NCBI GenBank assembly: GCA_012221805.1
Contig: CP015195.1
Coordinates: 1,721,771 to 1,785,770, forward strand
Length of the DNA: 64,000 nt
Direction: 5' to 3'
DNA from: Pasteurellaceae bacterium RH1A
GTDB lineage: Bacteria; Pseudomonadota; Gammaproteobacteria; Enterobacterales; Pasteurellaceae
This document shows positions 57,036-64,000 of this stretch, one piece after another (the first letter of the stretch is position 1; every line of letters starts with the position of its first letter). The notes beneath the pieces are model-generated. The model did no database searches. It saw nothing but the letters and a program-made list of their open reading frames with translations, and had not been told where the DNA came from. The position numbers and the translations under genes were made by a program.

Positions 57036-58661
57036 TTAGGCTTGATTTTGAATGTTTAGTTGGCCAATCCTATCGTCTCTTTGGGGGAAGTCTGCCCGAT
57101 AGTGCGCTCCCCTGCTCTCACGCCGCTCCCGCATGGAGGCCACCACGGCTTGTGCGGTTTTCAGGGAAAAATAGACCTCTAGGCCCTGATATTGAGCGGT
57201 TCGCACAGGGCAGAACTTGGCTTCCAAATCCTTCAAGAAGGCAGCAAGTTTAGCTAAATTCGCCTCCGTTCGATAAACATTAGCATATTTGCCCATCATC
57301 TCCCGCATTTGGCTGAGGACTTGGCTGGCGGTTAAATCTGGCTGGGCCTGGGGATTATAGGGCTGGTTAAGGGCAGTCTCAGCCGCTTTTAGGCTAGCTT
57401 CAAGCGGGGCAAAAACCTGATTTTTTTGCAAATTGGCCTGAATTTTAGCCGTGGCTCGCTTGGCGAATACCAGGCTGCCGCCCACCGAATTGCCACCCAG
57501 GCGGTTGGCCCCTTCAATGCAGCTGGAGACCTCGCCCACCGCAAAAAGGCCCTGTACGGCACTTTGCGCATCTTCATCAATCTCAATGCCACCATTGCAA
57601 CTGTGGGCAAAGGGGGCGATGGCGACCCTGTCTTTAAGCAGGTCAATGCCCACTTCTTGCTTGAGCCAGTTCAGGTAAACCCTGTAGAACTCGGTTTGAT
57701 CTTGGTAAAGCTCTGGCGAATAGGTCAGGTAAACCGCCTCATGGCCTTGGAGCAAGTGTTGCATCATAACTAGGTCAAATTCCACGCAGTCAAAGTCCAC
57801 GCTGAAGGGCGCATAGCCGCTGCGTTCAGCCACCATTTGGCCAAACTCTGCTGGGCTTTTATGGGGGAAGAGCGACTTGCCGGCCTGGTCAAAGACACCC
57901 GTGCAGTATTTGAGGGTATGCTCGCCAAACAGCACCTTGTATTTGGGTTCAACAAAGGCTGGGATAAACTGGATATATTCCAGGTTGGTCAGGCTGGCAC
58001 CTGCCTGCAAGGCGATGGCATGGGTGGAGCCAATCACATCAGCGGGGTAAAGGTTGTCCTTATAAAGGCCAGCAATCCCGCCTGCGGCCAAGATAATCTG
58101 GCTGGTTTTGCAAAAAATATAGGATATTTGACCGCTTGCATTGACCGAAAAAACCGCCCCCTGAACCTGGTTTTGGTGAGTGGCAATATGCAGGAGGGTG
58201 GCATTTTCAAAGACCTGGGTCTGCTGCTTGGCAATAATCTGCTTGGCCCGCTTGGCGGCCACCTTCCACTGGTTAATCAGGAAAATCGGGCGGGGATATT
58301 GAGCAAAGCAGGCCGGGCGGTTATCCTGCCGCTGCCAGGCCTCAAAGCCAATTTCGTTGAGCAGGCCAACAGCCTGAGCCGAGTCTTCAATATAGGCCCG
58401 CACAATCTTAGGGTTGTTCATGCCACAGGCCACCCGCTCAACATCCTCCTGAAAAAGGGCTTGGTCGGCCTTATCGCCTGTCACCTGAATGCCCAAGGTG
58501 GCCTTGAGGGGAAAAAAACTGGCGCCAGACCCAAGCGGAGCCTTGCTAATAAGAATATGTTGAATGCCCTTTTTATGGGCTTCCACGCTGGAGGCCAGGC
58601 CTGCAATGCCGCCGCCGACAATGAGCAGGTCGGTTTCAATGGTTTGGGAAATTTTAATCAT
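57036..58661 (-). CDS. FAD-dependent oxidoreductase of the fumarate reductase / L-aspartate oxidase superfamily, atypical active site
   Basis: A 541-residue flavoprotein. An N-terminal FAD Rossmann motif (TDLLIVGGGIAGLASSVEA), FAD-covering segments (HSCNGGIEIDEDAQ; GLFAVGEVSSCIEGANRLGGNS) and C-terminal RRESRGAHYRADFPQRDD place it with NadB, SdhA and FrdA. The usual catalytic RGEGG stretch after the HPT motif is missing; at that place the sequence is HTLKYCTGVFDQAGKSLFPH. The substrate is therefore unclear and an L-aspartate oxidase label would be weak. A terminator-like hairpin hides its ribosome site. Confidence 0.7.
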   Translation of the reverse strand: MIKISQTIETDLLIVGGGIAGLASSVEAHKKGIQHILISKAPLGSGASFFPLKATLGIQVTGDKADQALFQEDVERVACGMNNPKIVRAYIEDSAQAVGLLNEIGFEAWQRQDNRPACFAQYPRPIFLINQWKVAAKRAKQIIAKQQTQVFENATLLHIATHQNQVQGAVFSVNASGQISYIFCKTSQIILAAGGIAGLYKDNLYPADVIGSTHAIALQAGASLTNLEYIQFIPAFVEPKYKVLFGEHTLKYCTGVFDQAGKSLFPHKSPAEFGQMVAERSGYAPFSVDFDCVEFDLVMMQHLLQGHEAVYLTYSPELYQDQTEFYRVYLNWLKQEVGIDLLKDRVAIAPFAHSCNGGIEIDEDAQSAVQGLFAVGEVSSCIEGANRLGGNSVGGSLVFAKRATAKIQANLQKNQVFAPLEASLKAAETALNQPYNPQAQPDLTASQVLSQMREMMGKYANVYRTEANLAKLAAFLKDLEAKFCPVRTAQYQGLEVYFSLKTAQAVVASMRERRESRGAHYRADFPQRDDRIGQLNIQNQA

Positions 58662-58663
58662 AG

Positions 58664-58682
58664 AAAAAGCCCCTGACGGGGC
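58664..58682 (-). terminator. Hairpin after bioD that overlaps the next gene's ribosome site
   Basis: On the minus strand GCCCC pairs with GGGGC around loop GTCA, followed by TTTTTCT and the ATG of the FAD protein. The AGGGG of the 3' arm is the only ribosome-binding sequence of that gene, so the hairpin may both end bioD transcripts and limit translation of the downstream gene. Confidence 0.6.
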
Positions 58683-58690
58683 ATGAGGGA

Positions 58691-59410
58691 TTATTTGTGG
58701 AAGTAGTGTAGCAGGGGATCGGGGTTTTGCAAATAGTGGGCTAACTCTTGTTTTTCAGGCCGGCCGATGTAGGGAATTTGGCCTAGGAGCGGGGCATCAA
58801 TTTTCTGGCTAAGCAGTTCGATCAACTCCATATAATGCCGCAGGCCAGGATTAACCCGATTGGCCACCCAGCCCACCAATTTCACGCCCTCTCGAACAAT
58901 GGCATTGGCGGTTAAAAGGGCGTGATTAACACAGCCCTCCTTAATGCCCACCACCAAGACCACAGGCATTTGGTGGGATTTCACCCAGTCTGCAAAGCTC
59001 AAATCCTTGTTTATAGGCGTTAGCCAGCCATAGGTGCCTTCCACCACCACATTAGGGCAGCGCTGTTGTAGGCGGGCCAAGTCCTTATCCAGCTTTTCTA
59101 CATGGATATTGCGCACTGCATCAATGGCCGCAAAAATAGGCGTGCTGGAATGGATAAAGGAATAGCTATTGATTTCACGGTAATGGGCTGGCTGGCTTAG
59201 GCTATTTTGCAACACCAGCACATCATTGACATCTTCGCAGGCGTAATCGTCCTGATTGGGTTCGGTTGGCAAGGAATCATCCCCCCCACAGGCAATCGGC
59301 TTATAGCCCATCACGGGGACTTCATACTGATTAAGAAGCTGTAAAATTGCACGGGTAACGATGGTTTTGCCCACATTCGTATCCGTCCCCGTAATAAAAA
59401 GTGCTGCCAT
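58691..59410 (-). CDS. bioD: Dethiobiotin synthase BioD
   Basis: Closes the ureido ring of dethiobiotin from diaminopelargonate, CO2 and ATP. The 239-residue protein has the P-loop GTDTNVGKT, the substrate Lys in MGYKPIACGG, VVVEGTYGWLTPI and GWVANRVNPG. Some Pasteurellaceae carry two BioD paralogues; this stand-alone copy may be the bioD2 type. No other bio gene is adjacent. Confidence 0.92.
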   Translation of the reverse strand: MAALFITGTDTNVGKTIVTRAILQLLNQYEVPVMGYKPIACGGDDSLPTEPNQDDYACEDVNDVLVLQNSLSQPAHYREINSYSFIHSSTPIFAAIDAVRNIHVEKLDKDLARLQQRCPNVVVEGTYGWLTPINKDLSFADWVKSHQMPVVLVVGIKEGCVNHALLTANAIVREGVKLVGWVANRVNPGLRHYMELIELLSQKIDAPLLGQIPYIGRPEKQELAHYLQNPDPLLHYFHK

Positions 59411-59527
59411 AAGGTTCCTTTGGGTTTAAAATGGCCGAATATTAGCAAAAAATTCTGGGCAAAATACTGTCCTTGATCAAATCTGCGTGATAAATTTAGC
59501 CCTTAACTCACATGAGCGCTTTCAGAT

Positions 59528-60640
59528 ATGCAAGAAATAACCTATCAATATATCAAAACCAATCAAGAACTAGCTGAAATTTGCCAAACCGCCCGCCAAA
59601 AGCCTGTGGTGGCCCTGGACACGGAATTTGTCCGCATCCGTACCTTCTACCCGCAATTAGGCTTGATCCAACTCTTTGACGGCCAACAAGTCAGCCTGAT
59701 TGACCCGCTAGACATTGATGATTTTTCGCCCTTTGTCAGCTTGCTGGCAGATAAGCAGGTGCTCAAGGTCTTACACGCCTGCGGCGAGGACTTGGAAGTC
59801 TTCCAACATCAATTTAAGCAGCTGCCAGAGCCTATGTTGGACACCCAAGTGATGGCCGGTTTCCTGAATATCGGCACCTCCATGGGCTTTGCCAAATTGG
59901 TGCAACATTTTTTAGGCCTAGAGCTGGACAAGGGCGCCTCCCGCACCGACTGGCTGGCCCGCCCCCTGACCCAAACCCAGCTCCAATATGCGGCCGCCGA
60001 TGTTTTCTATCTTCTGCCCGCCTACCACAAACTGGCCGAGCTTTTTGACCTCTCCCCTTGGCAGGAAGCCATTGTGCAGGAATGCAACAAGCTCCTGGAC
60101 AAGTGCCGCCAAACCACCGACCCGGCCAAACTCTATCAAGACATCAGCAATGCTTGGCAACTCACTCCGCAGCAACTGGCCGTCTTGCAGGTGCTGGCCA
60201 AGTGGCGTTATGAAGAGGCTAAAAAGCGAAATCTGGCTCTGAATTTCGTGGTAAAAGAACAAAGCCTGCTACAAATTGCCAAGGATCAGCCCATTCACAC
60301 CACCAAACTCTTGGACTTTATGCACCCCAATGAGGTGCGAATTCACGGCAAGAAATTATTGTGGTTAGTAGAACAAGGCCAGGCCATTGATGAAGCCAAT
60401 TACCCACCGGCTATCGTCCGCCTGGTCGATCAGCCTGGCTATAAGGCTAGCCTCAAGGCCCTTCAGCAAAAATTAGACCAAATTAAACCGCTTGATCTGC
60501 CCTTGGAACTTGTGGCCAGCAAACGCCAGCTCAACCAGCTCTTTAGCTGGCACCAAAAAGGCCGGCCGCAGGAAAAATTACCAGAGTTATTGACGGGCTG
60601 GCGGGAAGCCATGGGGCGGGAACTGCTCGGGGTTTTGTAA
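59528..60640 (+). CDS. rnd: Ribonuclease D
   Basis: A 3'-5' exoribonuclease involved in tRNA 3'-end processing. The 370-residue protein has DEDDy exonuclease motifs: VALDTEFVRIRTFYP (Exo I), LKVLHACGEDLEVFQHQF (Exo II) and LQYAAADVFYLLPAY (Exo III). A HRDC domain follows (about 210-290). No operon partner is seen; the cold-shock gene follows after 256 bases. Confidence 0.95.
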   Translation: MQEITYQYIKTNQELAEICQTARQKPVVALDTEFVRIRTFYPQLGLIQLFDGQQVSLIDPLDIDDFSPFVSLLADKQVLKVLHACGEDLEVFQHQFKQLPEPMLDTQVMAGFLNIGTSMGFAKLVQHFLGLELDKGASRTDWLARPLTQTQLQYAAADVFYLLPAYHKLAELFDLSPWQEAIVQECNKLLDKCRQTTDPAKLYQDISNAWQLTPQQLAVLQVLAKWRYEEAKKRNLALNFVVKEQSLLQIAKDQPIHTTKLLDFMHPNEVRIHGKKLLWLVEQGQAIDEANYPPAIVRLVDQPGYKASLKALQQKLDQIKPLDLPLELVASKRQLNQLFSWHQKGRPQEKLPELLTGWREAMGRELLGVL

Positions 60641-60896
60641 GGCAACTGGACGGAGGAGGGAAGAAATTCCCTCTTTTTGCAAATATCGTTTGCTTTCCCC
60701 CAGATTAGTGTTCTAATGCCCCTGCTTTATTTTATGTTATTGCCGTAAAGTACTAGGCCTAGCCTGTTGATCTATGTTCTTATTTGTTATTGTTATACCC
60801 ATCGGTTTACCTCGAATTTTGCCATAAATCTCCCACTTCAATGCAATCATTTCATTAAGCATTTCTATTCACATTTTTATTTTTAAAGGATTTTTT
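60641..60896 (+). promoter_or_regulatory. Long AT-rich leader of the cold-shock gene
   Basis: These 256 bases hold no gene. The region just upstream of the cold-shock gene is AT-rich and could give a long 5' untranslated leader. In CspA-type genes such a leader folds differently at low temperature and controls translation. No promoter was assigned with confidence. Confidence 0.35.
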
Positions 60897-61106
60897 ATGT
60901 CTAAAGTTACAGGTATCGTTAAATGGTTTAACGCTGACAAAGGTTTCGGTTTCATCACTCCAGATGCGGGTGGCAAAGATGTGTTCGTACACTTCTCTGC
61001 AATCGAAGGTACCAACTTCCGCACTTTAAACGATGGTGACAAGGTTGAATTCGGTGTCGAAGACTCAGCCCGTGGCCAATCTGCTGCAAACGTGAAAAAA
61101 ATCTAA
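60897..61106 (+). CDS. Cold-shock protein, CspA family
   Basis: A 69-residue single OB-fold (CSD) RNA chaperone. The RNP1 motif is KGFGFITP and RNP2 is DVFVHFSAI; the start [15 protein letters not shown] is near-invariant in the family. TAAAGGA lies before the ATG. The sequence is closest to CspA/CspC-type proteins, not CspD, which has an extended C-terminus. A terminator follows. Confidence 0.95.
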   Translation: MSKVTGIVKWFNADKGFGFITPDAGGKDVFVHFSAIEGTNFRTLNDGDKVEFGVEDSARGQSAANVKKI

Positions 61107-61121
61107 TTTCACTTAAGGCAA

Positions 61122-61153
61122 AAAAAAGAGAGAGCAAAAGCTCTCTCTTTTTT
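61122..61153. terminator. Bidirectional terminator between the cold-shock gene and yjgR
   Basis: AAAAAAGAGAGAGC (61122-61135) pairs with GCTCTCTCTTTTTT (61140-61153). The long A and T runs at both ends allow termination from either direction. Confidence 0.9.
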
Positions 61154-61156
61154 CAT

Positions 61157-62635
61157 CTATTTCTTGGTAATGGCCCCCAAGATCCCCCGCATAATCTGCT
61201 TGGTCACTTGATTTCTTAGGTTTCTGCCCACCGACTTGGCCACATTTCCCACCAGCTGTTCAGCAACCGTTTGCTCATTTTTCTTCTTGGTGCCGAAAAT
61301 GGCTCCAATCATACCGCTTAAAAAGCCCTCTTCTTCCTTTTGAGCCTCTGTGGCTTGAGCTACTTGAGCGTTTAAGATTTCAAAGGCTGATTCGTTGTCT
61401 ACATATTGACTGTAATGGGCATACAAATCGTCCTGTTTGACCAGCTGGCTACGCTCGCCTTCTGCCAAAGGTTTAAGCTGGCTTTTTGGTGGATAGATGT
61501 AGGCGATTTCCACCGGCGTTGGCATACCCTTTTCATCTAAGACGGAAATCAGGGCCTCGCCCACGCCCAGTTGTGTGATAGCTTCAACGACATTTACCTC
61601 TGGATTAGAACGGAAGGTTTCAGCAGCGGATTTAACCGCCTTTTGATCACGAGGGGTAAAGGCACGCAGGGCGTGTTGAACACGGTTGCCCAGCTGGCCG
61701 AGGACGCTATCTGGCAGATCCAGCGGGTTTTGGGTCACAAAATAGACCCCTACCCCCTTGGAACGAATTAAGCGAACCACTTGTTCGATCTTATCCACTA
61801 AGACTTTCGGTGCATCATCAAAGAGCAAGTGAGCTTCATCAAAGAAAAGGACAAATTTTGGCTTGTCTGGGTCGCCCACTTCAGGCAGGGTTTCAAAGAG
61901 CTCAGACATAAACCAGAGCAAGAAGGCCCCGTACATTCTTGGCGAATTGATAAGTTTTTCGGAGTTAAGCACATTGATGACCCCACGCCCATTGCGGGTC
62001 TGCATCCAGTCGTGCAGATCAAGGGCTGGTTCGCCAAAGAGGTTGGCTGCTCCCTCATTTTCAAGGGCCAGCAAGGCCCGCTGAATAGCCCCGACACTGG
62101 CCGCCGATACGTTGCCGTATTCCACCTGGAAGGTCTTGGCGTTTTCGGCGACAAATTTGAGCATGGCCCGCAGGTCTTTCAGATCAATGAGCAAAAGTCC
62201 CCTGTCGTCTGCCACACGGAAAACTAGGTTGAGCAAGCCTTCTTGGGTGTCGTTGAGGTTGAGCAAACGGGCCAGCAGCATTGGACCCATTTCAGAAATG
62301 GTGGTGCGAAGGGGAATGCCCGTTTGGCCAAAAACATCCCAGAAGGAAACTGGGTAGCCTGCCAAATAATCTTCTCCGCCCAACTGGAACTGTTCAATCC
62401 GTTCTGCAATTTTTCCCTGATATTGGCCCGCTTGCACGATACCTGATAGGTCACCTTTCACATCCACTAAAAAAACCGGCACGCCGTTGTCACTAAAAGC
62501 CTCGGCCAATTTACGCAGGGTAACGGTTTTTCCCGTCCCGGTTGCCCCGGCGATAAGGCCATGGCGGTTGGCCATTTTGGCGGTTAAGGAGATGGTTTTG
62601 CCCGTCTTACTTTGGGCGATTGGATATTGGTTCAT
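61157..62635 (-). CDS. yjgR: YjgR/DUF853 family HerA-like ATPase
   Basis: A 492-residue P-loop ATPase of the HerA/FtsK superfamily. Walker A is GATGTGKTVT near residue 34 and Walker B is FVLFFDEAHLLFDDAP; VYFVTQNPLDLPDSVLGQLGNRVQHALRAFTPRD is a family block. A short C-terminal tail has a basic, Gly-rich end. Function in E. coli YjgR is poorly known; DNA translocation is inferred from the superfamily. Confidence 0.88.
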   Translation of the reverse strand: MNQYPIAQSKTGKTISLTAKMANRHGLIAGATGTGKTVTLRKLAEAFSDNGVPVFLVDVKGDLSGIVQAGQYQGKIAERIEQFQLGGEDYLAGYPVSFWDVFGQTGIPLRTTISEMGPMLLARLLNLNDTQEGLLNLVFRVADDRGLLLIDLKDLRAMLKFVAENAKTFQVEYGNVSAASVGAIQRALLALENEGAANLFGEPALDLHDWMQTRNGRGVINVLNSEKLINSPRMYGAFLLWFMSELFETLPEVGDPDKPKFVLFFDEAHLLFDDAPKVLVDKIEQVVRLIRSKGVGVYFVTQNPLDLPDSVLGQLGNRVQHALRAFTPRDQKAVKSAAETFRSNPEVNVVEAITQLGVGEALISVLDEKGMPTPVEIAYIYPPKSQLKPLAEGERSQLVKQDDLYAHYSQYVDNESAFEILNAQVAQATEAQKEEEGFLSGMIGAIFGTKKKNEQTVAEQLVGNVAKSVGRNLRNQVTKQIMRGILGAITKK

Positions 62636-62648
62636 GTTTCTTCCTTAT

Positions 62649-62810
62649 TTAAAGAGGTTGGCCCGCTTCAGGCAGGAGCACGACAATACCGTTTTGAATA
62701 GGGTAGGCCAGTTTGCTTTCTTGGCAAATCAAGCGGTTGTTTTCCTTGTCCCAGTCCAATTTGCCATTGGAAATGGGGCAGGCCAGGTTTTTTAGGAGGT
62801 TTTCGTTCAT
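62649..62810 (-). CDS. ycaR: Trm112 family protein YcaR
   Basis: A 53-residue zinc-ribbon-like protein of the YcaR/Trm112 family, with LLKNLACPISNGKLDWDKENNRLICQESKLAYPIQNGIVVLLP. Only the first Cys pair positions are partly kept, as in E. coli YcaR. The start at 62810 is used because upstream codons run through a repeat B element. It lies between lpxK and yjgR, and lpxK-ycaR is the usual order. Confidence 0.88.
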   Translation of the reverse strand: MNENLLKNLACPISNGKLDWDKENNRLICQESKLAYPIQNGIVVLLPEAGQPL

Positions 62811-62834
62811 TGTTAGTTTCTCTTTGTTGTATTT

Positions 62835-62945
62835 CCCCCTCCGCCTTCGGCACCTCCCCCGCAAGCGGGGGAGGGAAAAGCCTATAAGCGTATGTAAATT
62901 TCGCTCCACCCGTTTACGGGGGGAGCTGCCGAAGGCTGAGGGGGG
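62835..62945. repeat. Palindromic repeat family B, copy 3
   Basis: CCCCTCCGCCTTCGGCACCT with the hairpin CCCCCGCAAGCGGGGG, and CCCGTTTACGGGGGGAGCTG followed by CCGAAGGCTGAGGGGGG, face each other between ycaR and lpxK. It separates two genes that are directly adjacent in other members of the group. Confidence 0.7.
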
Positions 62946-62950
62946 ACAAA

Positions 62951-63940
62951 TTATTTATGCTTGACCAAATCCAACACCAGCCCCAATAAGAGCTCTGCCT
63001 GATTGACCTCAAACACCGCATCAACCGGCATATACCACCAATTATCTTGGGCAAAGGCACGGCATTTTACCGCATCTTTTTCGGTCATTAAAAGGGCTTC
63101 ATGATTGGGGGTGAGCGGTTGCAAACGCTCAAGCGTATAGGCCTGATGATCAGCAAAGGGGTAAAAGTGATTGCCCTCCCCCACGCTTAAATGGGTCTTA
63201 AGGCTCTTTAAAAAACGGTTGGGGTCGCCAATACCGGCCATGGCCACCCAGGGCAAGCGGTCAAAATCGGCAATTTTTTTGCATTCGCCGGTTTTGACAT
63301 TGATCAGGCGATCCCCCTGCAGCTGCATGGAAATGGCATCAGGATTTGCAACTTTTCCGTTAAAAATCACCGCTTGCACCGACTTCAAACGGCTAGGCAA
63401 CTCCCGCAGTCCGCCGGCGGGCAGTAAAAAGCCATTACCAAAGAGACGGTTGCTGTCCACCACCGCCCATTCTATATCCCGCTCAAGGGCGTAGTGCTGT
63501 AGGCCGTCATCGGTGATGATCAGATCCAGCTCAAACTGACTTAAAAGCAGTTCAATACTCTCTCGGCGGTTGGGCGAAATGGCCAGCGGCACGCCTGTGC
63601 GTTGCACAATAAGGACAGGCTCATCCCCCACCATTTGGGCCGAACTTTCCTTGGTTACTAATTGGGGGAAAGCTTTAGTTTGGCCGCCATAGCCCCGAGA
63701 AATCACCCCCACTTTAATCCCTCTAGCTTGAAGTTGCTCAACCAACCAAACCACCACAGGGGTCTTGCCATTACCTCCCACACTAATGTTCCCCACCACC
63801 AAAACTGGCACGGGCGAGCGGTAGGACTTGAGGATCTGAGCCCGATAGAGCCAACGGCGCAGGCTGCTGATTATCCAGAAGAGCAGGGAAAGGGGCGAGA
63901 GAAGCCAGGTTAAAAGGGTACGTTCTTGCCAGAGTTTCAT
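62951..63940 (-). CDS. lpxK: Tetraacyldisaccharide 4'-kinase LpxK
   Basis: Phosphorylates the 4' position of the lipid A disaccharide at the inner membrane. The 329-residue protein has an N-terminal membrane segment ([21 protein letters not shown]), the P-loop [23 protein letters not shown] and [14 protein letters not shown]. It overlaps the stop of an upstream gene (ATGA), suggesting translational coupling. Confidence 0.95.
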   Translation of the reverse strand: MKLWQERTLLTWLLSPLSLLFWIISSLRRWLYRAQILKSYRSPVPVLVVGNISVGGNGKTPVVVWLVEQLQARGIKVGVISRGYGGQTKAFPQLVTKESSAQMVGDEPVLIVQRTGVPLAISPNRRESIELLLSQFELDLIITDDGLQHYALERDIEWAVVDSNRLFGNGFLLPAGGLRELPSRLKSVQAVIFNGKVANPDAISMQLQGDRLINVKTGECKKIADFDRLPWVAMAGIGDPNRFLKSLKTHLSVGEGNHFYPFADHQAYTLERLQPLTPNHEALLMTEKDAVKCRAFAQDNWWYMPVDAVFEVNQAELLLGLVLDLVKHK

Positions 63941-64000
63941 TCTAATTTTCCCTGTTTAGATAAGGAAGCTAATATTACCTCTTCAAGCGGTTTATAATTT
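63937..64000 (-). CDS. C-terminal fragment of a gene upstream of lpxK, cut by the window edge
   Basis: An open frame reading [20 protein letters not shown] runs to a TGA that overlaps the lpxK ATG by four bases. msbA is the usual upstream partner, but these 20 residues do not prove it. Confidence 0.5.
   Translation of the reverse strand, partial: NYKPLEEVILASLSKQGKLE

Overview
The window is about 64 kb of a Pasteurellaceae chromosome. Gene content and order (short TyrR, TTG-started queA, sap operon, exbB-exbD-tonB behind an outer-membrane receptor, guaB/guaA, pheA, lolD/lolE, lpxK-ycaR) fit that family. Many intergenic copies and inverted pairs of ACAAGCGGT or ACAAGCGGG match the Apl-type DNA uptake signal (the Actinobacillus pleuropneumoniae / Mannheimia side) rather than the Haemophilus influenzae type AAGTGCGGT. 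The species cannot be fixed from the window. No rRNA, tRNA or CRISPR array was seen.

Layout. 1-3.8 kb: end of an MFS transporter gene, an orphan HigA-like regulator, an IS481-family element and a 1.09-kb IS256-superfamily (IS1249-like) element. 3.8-13.6 kb: housekeeping genes rluB, yciO, tex, an esterase, arfA with its built-in non-stop hairpin, a methyltransferase, perM, queA, recR and ybaB. 13.7-17.7 kb: a TonB-dependent receptor followed by exbB-exbD-tonB, with a Fur-like site. 17.8-29.3 kb: glpE, pfkA, a YwiC-like membrane protein, kdsB, tyrR, sapABCD (no sapF), uraA and dapA. 29.4-38.9 kb: guaB and guaA separated by three extra genes (coiled-coil membrane protein, HAD hydrolase, DUF1016 nuclease), then higBA, pheA, yrbG and gmhA. 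39-43.7 kb: a sodium:amino-acid symporter, a hypothetical gene, the second IS1249-like copy and tcdA. 43.7-50.7 kb: aspS, ytfL, lolE and lolD, then an IS110/IS1111-type element just upstream of lolD, and an AT-rich orphan. 50.8-64 kb: uup, a Phd/VapC-type toxin-antitoxin pair, greB, an alanine-rich 11-mer-repeat lipoprotein, cysE, gpsA, an unusual FAD protein, bioD, rnd, a cold-shock gene, yjgR, ycaR and lpxK.

Most genes serve core functions: LPS (kdsB, gmhA, lpxK), lipoprotein sorting (lolDE), purines (guaBA, uraA), amino acids (dapA, pheA, cysE, tyrR), TonB-driven uptake and peptide uptake/resistance (sap). The most unusual features are small. (1) sapA has its signal peptide encoded by an inverted pair of uptake signals and its N-terminal extension encoded by a dispersed repeat that is otherwise intergenic. 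(2) Two nearly identical IS1249-like elements have exact 8-bp target duplications; neither has a canonical start in the transposase frame, and one carries a further 1-base frameshift. (3) A structured non-coding segment in the IS110-type element is a candidate bridge RNA. (4) The alanine-rich lipoprotein carries an Asp-Asp inner-membrane retention signal. (5) There are several families of palindromic dispersed repeats. No large, clearly undescribed multi-gene system was found.
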